64,000 bases of DNA, taken from the NCBI GenBank assembly GCA_034440635.1, contig JAOTON010001906.1, positions 434,001 through 498,000 of the forward strand, in the 5' to 3' direction. The first letter of the stretch is position 1, and every line of letters begins with the position of its first letter. Below the pieces are notes generated by a model. The model was not told the DNA's origin. It ran no database searches and saw only the letters and a program-made list of their open reading frames with translations. Of this stretch, positions 57,422 through 64,000 are shown piece by piece. The stretch is from Lepas anatifera (Eukaryota > Arthropoda > Thecostraca > Lepadidae). Position numbers and translations under genes: made by a program.

Positions 57422-58153
57422 TGTAGACGGGGTCTCCTCATGGCCCCGTCGGTATGAGCCGCATGCTCAAACTGCTTCCGCTGTCTAGGTCGTCCAAAAG
57501 TAGTGATGCCGTTTCTGGTTTTATTTTATAACATCTCGTGACTTCAAATCTTCATAATTCTGCCCTAGGAAACATTTCAAATATTCAAACACTCGTCTGA
57601 CAAGAACCCAGCAAACCACAAGTAAATCATAAATCAGAAACCAATATAAATCACATCTAAATTTAACACCGTTAGAATCAATCAGGTTTTACGCAAACAC
57701 GTTTACAATGCCATATCAAATATCAAATAGTCGCAACAGAATTTCCGAATACACTTACGTTCACAGGAAGGTGTCACCCGCACACACACGTGCGCTCTCG
57801 CTCGAAGCTGTAGCGGAAATGACCCGGGGTCAACGCTTGACCTGGCCGCCAGGCGGCAGTCGGGGCAGAGCCGGAAGGGCAAGTTATGTGGGCAGTAATA
57901 AATGCTCACGGTGAAAATAAGTGCGGAGACTAATTAGTTGTATTAACATTTGGCAAGAGAAGTTCACAACATAAGCCTAGAAATCAAATAAACCTATCTT
58001 TCAGAAAATCAGTTTCCAACCGGAAGACTTGAGCGACATCTGCTGTCTAGCCGGCAGAGGCTCACGATGACGTCACAGGATGCGGCACAGTGACGTCACC
58101 GATAACAATAGTGCTAGCGCACTTCGTCCAGCAACAGTAGACACAGGTCTACA
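57422..58153 (-). repeat. LTR (5' in element orientation)
   Basis: 732 bp, same length as the other LTR. Differences noted near 57464, 57628, 57806 and 57952. Confidence 0.9.
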
Positions 58154-59766
58154 TATCAGTCCGGTCAGTAAATCTTGAACTTGTTGCCGAAAAAGAATGG
58201 CCCTTTCTAGAACCAAAAACGCATTATTTCTGGCACATTTTCCTATTGGATTGTCTACCTACAAATATATATTTATAATTCGACTGAAATCTCGTTAATT
58301 TTTCAAACTGGGCACATATAGCCTTAGCAGCTCACGTGCCCCTAAACCCCAATTATAGGGCAGCCCACATTGCCACTTTTCCGAAGCATATACCAACTTA
58401 CGAAAAAAACATATCATTGGAAAGCACATCATAAACAATAGCACACCCAGGGGGCAGCGGGCTCGCACTCCATACTTCCCCCTCCGCACTGGAGGATCCA
58501 GGAGGGCAAACAGGGCAATCCTCCCGCAAATCGCCCGATTTTTGTCGATTTCCTTAAAAATCCATGTTTTCCCGATTTTAGGCCACTCCACCGCCCCACC
58601 CCCCCTACGGTCGGCCTGGATCCAGGCCTGCCCCCAACGTGTTAAGTGCCTCCTCCCAAAAACAGTTAACACTAGGTCTGCGAAGCAAAAAAGTTCATCG
58701 CTCCCCCAGGATATGAAGATTGCCCCTTTGGCTGAACAAGTGCGCCCCCTTCATCAGCCTGACGTCCACTCGTCAGCCCCCCCCACCAAACGAACATCCT
58801 GGGTGCGCGACTGATCATAAAATCACTAACCTAGCTACTGCATTTGTGCAGTAGAAGCAAGTTTAATACGTCATAAGGTCATAGGGGTCAATTGTACCAT
58901 TGTTACGTTTGACCCCAAGAGAAATGTTACAATTGTCCCCATCGCAACGCGCAATTTTTAAACCAAATTGCCGCTCAACGAGCTGGCCTAGGCGATAGAT
59001 GTTGTGCTCATTTCGTAGCCAATTATACACTCTTTATGAACTGAAGCTGTTTCCGCTGTACCTTATCATTCCCATCAATAAGCTGACAATCTTTCAAAAT
59101 TTTAAAAGTTACCAAACACCCTCAAAAACACAATTGTGAACAGCGTCTGACTTACCCGCCGCACCGAGTTGAAACTTCGTTAACAAAGGCAGCAGCTGAT
59201 TGCGCATTTCCGGTTGTGCTACTAGCGCCAACCATTGATTAGTTTAAACAATATGGGCAGTGTTACAATTGCCCCGTGTTACATTTGACCCCAGTCTCCC
59301 CTATATAAAATAAATTTCATTACAACCTCAAAGACAAGGGAAATCTAATGCAGCTAAAATAAAAGCTCTATCGCCATCCGTTACTGAGTTATTCAGTCAA
59401 AACCATTTTTCCCATGTATTTCCAATGGGGAGATCATGGCTCGTACCTGACCTTAGGTCATCGATATTAAAAACCGGAACATATTTCAGAGGACTCGGTG
59501 GGCCCATTATGTGATATGAGTTTCAATCGGATAAGTTCACCCTGTTCCGACATATGCTATCTTAAACTTTTTTTAGGTCAGGTCACTTGACCTGTACTGG
59601 TGACCTGACCTGAGATAAACTGACCTTAAAATTTTCACAGAAGTTGTAAAAAGGATGAGAGAAAAGGTATGCCAAGTACGACGGCGCTAGTGCCGCCGTT
59701 TTTCTGCTATCTCCGAAAAATCCGAGGGAGGTGGGTACACGACACCCGTCAATGCGCGTGTTAAAA

Positions 59767-59903
59767 ATATTCTGTGAGTACCCTTTCCGGTTTTTATATT
59801 TTTTTTACAAGAAGCCGTATCCATCTATCAAGAAGTAATAGATTCACAAAATTTTCACGCAGCGTCTACTCTGAGAACGACTACCTTTCTTCTTGAAGAC
59901 GCA
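59767..59903. other. Short spacer
   Basis: Unique AT-rich sequence between two TTAA-type elements. Confidence 0.4.
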
Positions 59904-60937
59904 TTAACCCTCGCCCCACCGGGGGGCCATCGATGGCCCCCTAAGGTTTTTCCGGGATAGCAGAAAAACGACGAGGCGCAGCACCGCGGTTGAGGGCTCT
60001 ACCTCTCACTGCATCATTTTCCCATCATCCCTGAATTTTTTTACCCCGGGTCACCCAAGGTCAGGTCACCAGACGAGGTCAACCAAGGTCACCTCACTTC
60101 ACTTTAGAGCTCTGTAAGAGCTACATTTCAAAGTCGATCGATTTGAAACTTCCTACACTTCATGACCCTCCAGGGTCTATAAGGTGTATATCCGGGATTT
60201 TTCGATTTCGTGCCCTGAGGTCAGGTCACGAGGCGACCTCTCCCATTGGAAAAGCATGGGGAAAAGCTATTTCATGATATAAAAGCCACAAAAATGATTG
60301 CAAATACTCAGACTGCTCAGAACAACGTTTTTGGACACCCTTTCACGGATCCCAGGGGTCATATTTGCCCTTTGACTTTTCCAAGGTCATCCAAGGTCAC
60401 CGGAGGTCAAAAACAGTATTTTGACAATAACTTTTGACCTAATTGAGCTAGAGCGGTGAAACAAACACCATCGTGTTTGTCTTGTCACTGGCTTTCATGT
60501 GATATACGGCAAGGTCACTTTTGACCTTTCGTGACCTCAGGTCATATTAGGTCACGAGGTGACCTCTGGTGGTCAAACCACTGGCGGGAGGTCTTTACGT
60601 TCCACATAGCGGAAAAAGTACAGGCAATTTGCTATCAAATGTACTTTACCAGGCCTCAATAGCTCTAATGACATAAGAGTTATGCCCAGTTTGCTTAATC
60701 ATTGCATATTTGAGTGAAAATAGCCGATCTTGACCTAATTTGACCTCTGGAGGTCAAACCATTGACCTGAGCACTAAAACATGCGAAGTAATTTCTTACT
60801 GAATTCACGCGAGCTTTCTATTGCACTTTGCAGATTTGCGCTAACGCCCATATTTTCGGAGTTAGAGGGGGGGGCCATCGATGGCCCCCCCGGTGGGGCG
60901 AAGGTGGCGCCGGACCCCCGGTGGGGGCGCGGGTTAA
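59904..60937 (-). mobile_element. TTAA-flanked palindrome-ended element, ATCGAT type, reverse copy
   Basis: 1034 bp with TTAA at both sides (59904-59907, 60934-60937). Nearly identical in reverse to 9092-10127, including the GGGGCCATCGATGGCCCC palindrome at both ends and all the half-site clusters. The right TTAA is also the left TTAA of the next element. Confidence 0.85.
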
Positions 60938-61779
60938 CACGCGCATTGACGGGGGCGGGTACCCGCCCCCTCGGGTTTTTCAGAGATAGCAGAAAAACGG
61001 CGGTGCGCAGCGCCGCCGTACTTAGTATACCTTTTCCCTCATCATTTTTACAACTTCTGTGAAAATTTTAAGGTTAGATCATGTCAGGTCAGGTCACCAG
61101 TACAGGTCAAGTGACCCGACCTAAAAAAGTTTAAGATAGCATAAGTCGGAGCAGGGTGAACTTATCCGATTGAACCTCATATCGCATAATGGCCTCACCG
61201 AGTTCTCTAGAACATGTTCCGGTATTTTTTATATCGATGACCTAAGGTCAGGTACGAGGCATGACCTCTCCATTGGAAATACATAGGAAAAATGTTTTTT
61301 TACGGAATAACTCAGTAACGGATGGTGATAGAGCGATTATTTTAGCTGCATTAGACTCGCCTGGGCTTTGCGGTTCTAATGAGATGCATTTTATATAATT
61401 TGACCCTGAATTGACCTCAGGTCAGGTCAAATCCATGATTTGACCTAGCAATTTCAAATTATTTATCATTCGATTCGGCTTGCTGAGAGGATTCATACAG
61501 TTCAAGTCGTTTTGCTCTATCTTAACTTGTTCAGATGTAATGGTCGAAAAACTGAATTTACATGTTATCCCTATGACGGGCATGTTTTGACCTCTCGTGA
61601 CCTTAAATGTGACCTGACAAAAAATGGTTGAAATGTTTTCGATGGAGAAATGGATGGGCAGCCCAACGCCGTTTACTGTTTTTCGCTACCTACCGTGGTT
61701 CTCGAGATCTTAGGGGGGTTGGGCACCCGCCCCCCGTCAATGCGAAGGTGGCTCAGACCCCCGTCAATGCGCGTGTTAA
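60934..61779. mobile_element. TTAA-flanked palindrome-ended element, GGTACC type
   Basis: 846 bp with perfect inverted ends TTAACACGCGCATTGACGGG / CCCGTCAATGCGCGTGTTAA. The subterminal palindrome is GGGGGCGGGTACCCGCCCCC on the left and a diverged GGTTGGGCACCCGCC form on the right. The hairpin CGGCGGTGCGCAGCGCCGCC lies inside the left end. The empty target is seen at 30606 (TTTTTAATAAGCTGC). Non-coding and rich in AGGTCA; the best complete copy of its family here. Confidence 0.85.
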
Positions 61780-63260
61780 TAAGCTCCACTGTGGTGGAGC
61801 TAATAAAAAACAAGACCTCGTGTTTTAGTCTCAGCCAACTTGTTAAGCACTTAGAAAAAACGGACCATTCACGTGGAACTGAAGCTGAAAATGGGCTTAC
61901 GTAACAGTGACTTCTCAAAAAGAATGAGATGCGGAAGAAGTAAAACTGGTGTGGTGAGGCATGAAAAACAACGCCCAATTTAATACAATGCACTGGTGTT
62001 GAATCAAATACTTTAAGACTCTTAAAGATTTACATGGCGACAAAATAACACAATGCGTTTTCTTTATATTGTAACACAAACGGATCAAAGTTGTTATGAT
62101 GTGGCCTGCAAAGAGTGAACGCACATGACGTCAGTAGGGGGTCGAACGCCCCTATAACAGGTGACATAACTTGTGATCAGCCCCTTATGTCTGCAGATAA
62201 AAGAAGAGAATTGTTCACATACACAAAGGGCTTTGTGTGTGGCCCACTCACATCCCGGATCTCCTCCTCTAAAAGCTGCTGATCTCCAAGGACTAGGCTG
62301 ACCTTGATTTTCAGCTTTGACGAACCACCCAGCCCAGCAGTCCCGCAGCCCAACAGCAGGCTATTGATGGCTGCCACTTGTTCTGCCTCTGAAAAAGGAA
62401 ATGAGTCTGCTCAAAACACACAAAAAATGGACCCAAAACACCCACACGTTAATGTGACAGATCCAGGACTTCATTTGGGGAGTGGAGGCTGGGATCTGGA
62501 GGCCTGCCCCGCCAGCACCTTGGACAGCATCCGGCTATGCATTTACTATTGGGGCTCGAACATTTCGAGGGGGCTTGAGCCCCCTTGGATCCGCCACTGG
62601 TCTGTTCTATTTGAGCATTAGATGCCAGTTCACAAGCTATACTTTATCTGCTTTATTTCAAAGATATCTTGAAGAAATATGACGGATGCATAGACCGATC
62701 TATGGGGCAAAGGGGGCCTTTTGTCACCCTTCGCCCAACCGACTATCGATGCCCCCTGAGAGATCGATGACACCCTCTGAAAGTCAATGACACCCCCTTA
62801 AATGTTGCTTCCTCCCGTCCCTGGCAGCAGGGAATAAGCGCTACCGCGATCGGATTTGTCATTTAAAAGCCTATTTTGCCGCCCACCGGATACATTTCTC
62901 CGCCCCATAGTATTGGCGTTCCCCAGGTCTGGATGACGCCCTGAACATGTGTCCATCCCTGGACCGGAAATTCAATATTTTCCTATGGATGGATGGACAA
63001 AACCAACATCCACCCTCGCCAAACCCCGCCTCTGACAGGAAGACGGTAAAGTCAACCTAACCGCACATCGCCAGTGGATCCTGTGGCCCTTCTCCAAAGC
63101 ACAAAACGTTTTGCTTTCTTTCTTCAGAAACACTATGATTTTTTAAATTTTTCCAGGTCTGGCCCTGTCCAAACGTTTTGCCAGGTCTGGCACAAATGGT
63201 TGGTGGTACCACAGTTTTGTACAACGCACAGTGGTCGGAAACGGCCTCACGGATGGCCAC
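61780..63260 (-). repeat. Duplicated gene fragment, copy 2
   Basis: Matches 30609-32045 directly. It includes the internal exon (62252-62388), the hAT-like MITE (about 62453-62600) and a damaged version of the possible second exon (63060-63180). It diverges from copy 1 above about 63220, before the first-exon segment. Confidence 0.7.
62252..62388 (-). pseudogene. Internal exon of unrecognised gene, copy 2
   Basis: Same 137-bp exon as at 31087-31223, with the same acceptor and donor. The frame is open; changes include Lys to Asn and Glu to Lys. No other undamaged exon is visible around it. Confidence 0.5.
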
Positions 63261-63369
63261 CGCGGTTTTTGTTCATGTTCATTTTGCTACAGCACTGAAA
63301 CGGTCGAACCGATTAACCCAAAATTTTCAGCAGATCATGCTACATCAATTGCAATGGGAGATATATGCT

Positions 63370-64000
63370 TAACCCTTGCCCCGGTGGCGGGTACGAGCCA
63401 CCTTCGCCCTGGTGGGGGGCTAAAAAGACCCCCCACGATCTCAAAAACTAAGAGAGCTAGAAAAAACCGCAAAACGGCAATCGAAAGCTCTTCGAAAATG
63501 ATATCGAAAATACTTCGGTCATTTTTCTTGTCAGGTCAATATCAAGGTCACCAGAGGTCAAAATAGGTCAAAATCGCTAATATGAGGTGTACTAAGAAAA
63601 CCTCCTATATCTCAGAAACTATGATAGCTAGAAACATTTTTTTTAACACCATTCGAAAGCTCTTGAAATGCGCTTTCATTACAGTGGCATTCATTTTCTT
63701 GTCAGGTCAAAGCCTAGGGAGCTACAGGTCATTAAATATTGGGCATATTCTTGGGAATGTCCATAGCCACCCATGCATAAGGGCGTTTACTTTTTCGCTA
63801 ATAGCTTCCAAACCAAACAAGATACAGCCATAGTTTATGCACCATTGCAATCCTCTCGTCAATACGAATCGAATGATATATGATATTGCTATGCCAGGTC
63901 AAATTTAAGAATTTGACCTGACCCAGGTCAACGGTCTGACCCAACTTGACCTGGTATAGTCATGATGTATATCATTTGACTTCCAGTGACTATACAAACA
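63370..64000. mobile_element. TTAA-type element, cut by window end
   Basis: Starts TTAACCCTTGCCCCGGTGGC at 63371, with a GGGGGGCTAAAAAGACCCCC palindrome at about 63415. Half-sites AGGTCA recur to the end of the window. The right end lies outside. Confidence 0.55.

Larger units (their letters stand above)
54535..58153 (-). mobile_element. Non-coding LTR retrotransposon
   Basis: 732-bp LTRs at 54535-55266 and 57422-58153 (TGTAGAC...GTCTACA) and a 4-bp target duplication TATC (54531-54534, 58154-58157). On the minus strand TGGTGACAGCGG (57407-57418) follows the upstream LTR as a likely primer-binding site, and GAGGTCGGATGAGG (55267-55280) precedes the downstream LTR as a polypurine tract, so it runs on the minus strand. 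The 2.15-kb interior has no gag or pol and no long frame, so it must depend on another element. By eye the LTRs differ at four positions. Confidence 0.85.
53991..59300. mobile_element. GGGAGACTGGGGTCAA-ended element, host of an LTR element
   Basis: Inverted ends GGGAGACTGGAGTCAATTGT (left) and CATTTGACCCCAGTCTCCC (right). Further copies of GGGGTCAATTGTAAC or its complement lie inside both ends (54178, 54221, 58889, 58910, 58928), suggesting subterminal binding sites. Without the LTR element it is about 1.7 kb and non-coding. Superfamily not determined. Confidence 0.7.
53601..59766 (-). mobile_element. TTAA-type element, GGTACC type, split by nested insertions
   Basis: The left piece (53602-53990) matches the reverse of the right part of 60934-61779. 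The right piece (59300-59763) matches the reverse of its left part and ends CCCGTCAATGCGCGTGTTAA. Removing 53991-59300 joins the two at the sequence corresponding to about 61398, so they are one element. AGGTCA half-sites are frequent in both pieces. Confidence 0.7.

Noticed and set aside
53991..59300. One large autonomous transposon
   Set aside because: The 5.3-kb length is due to the inserted LTR element; the remainder is about 1.7 kb and non-coding.

Overview
This is nuclear DNA from an animal, most likely a marine invertebrate. The evidence is a BEL/Pao retrotransposon, tRNA-derived SINEs, hAT-like elements, consensus GT-AG splice sites, long TG, CT and GA microsatellites, and a small family of secreted PAN/fibrinogen-like proteins of a type common in marine invertebrates. 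I cannot name the species. There are no bacterial operons, rRNA genes or CRISPR arrays. Gene density is very low; most of the window is transposable elements, many nested.

Host genes. The clearest are three single-exon copies of one PAN/apple plus fibrinogen-C-like secreted protein: 5222-6160 (minus, intact), 21790-22704 (plus, intact) and 36944-37859 (plus, broken by one extra base). A decayed fragment of a fourth copy lies at 4625-4702. Copies 2 and 3 sit in a direct segmental duplication (20303-30513 and 35458-39852). Copy 1 is diverged from them except for a central stretch of about 375 bp that is almost identical, which looks like gene conversion. A second gene survives only as fragments: a 137-bp exon with good splice sites on the minus strand at 31087-31223 and 62252-62388, and a promoter/first-exon-like segment with an RFX X-box at 12911-13081 and 32138-32300.

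Mobile elements. A BEL/Pao element (23308-28991) has 578-bp LTRs, a 5-bp target duplication and a 1370-codon gag-pol frame, but no integrase. Its empty site is preserved in the other copy of the duplication. A 2001-bp hAT-like element (10910-12910) has an 8-bp duplication and an empty site near 32300. A non-coding LTR element (54535-58153) has 732-bp LTRs. Several SINE families are present, one copy with an exact 14-bp target duplication (48223-48403). Two copies of a CACTG-ended repeat occur at 1-2020 and 7015-10716.

The dominant component is a set of about a dozen non-coding elements flanked by TTAA, found across the window. They share one terminal layout: an inverted repeat, then a GC-rich palindrome whose centre differs between families but matches at the two ends of one element, then a GC-rich hairpin. 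Their interiors are packed with AGGTCA/TGACCT half-sites. At least three pairs of them share a single TTAA. I consider this the most unusual system here.

Region by region: 0-4.3 kb repeats; 4.3-7 kb gene copy 1 and fossil; 7-13.3 kb nested DNA elements; 13.3-15.3 kb CpG-rich unique sequence; 15.3-20.3 kb TTAA elements; 20.3-30.5 kb duplication copy A with gene copy 2 and BEL; 30.5-35 kb gene fragments, DNA elements and a degenerate satellite; 35.4-39.9 kb duplication copy B; 40-53.6 kb MITEs, SINEs, microsatellites and TTAA elements; 53.6-59.8 kb a three-level nest; 59.9-64 kb TTAA elements and a second copy of the gene fragment.
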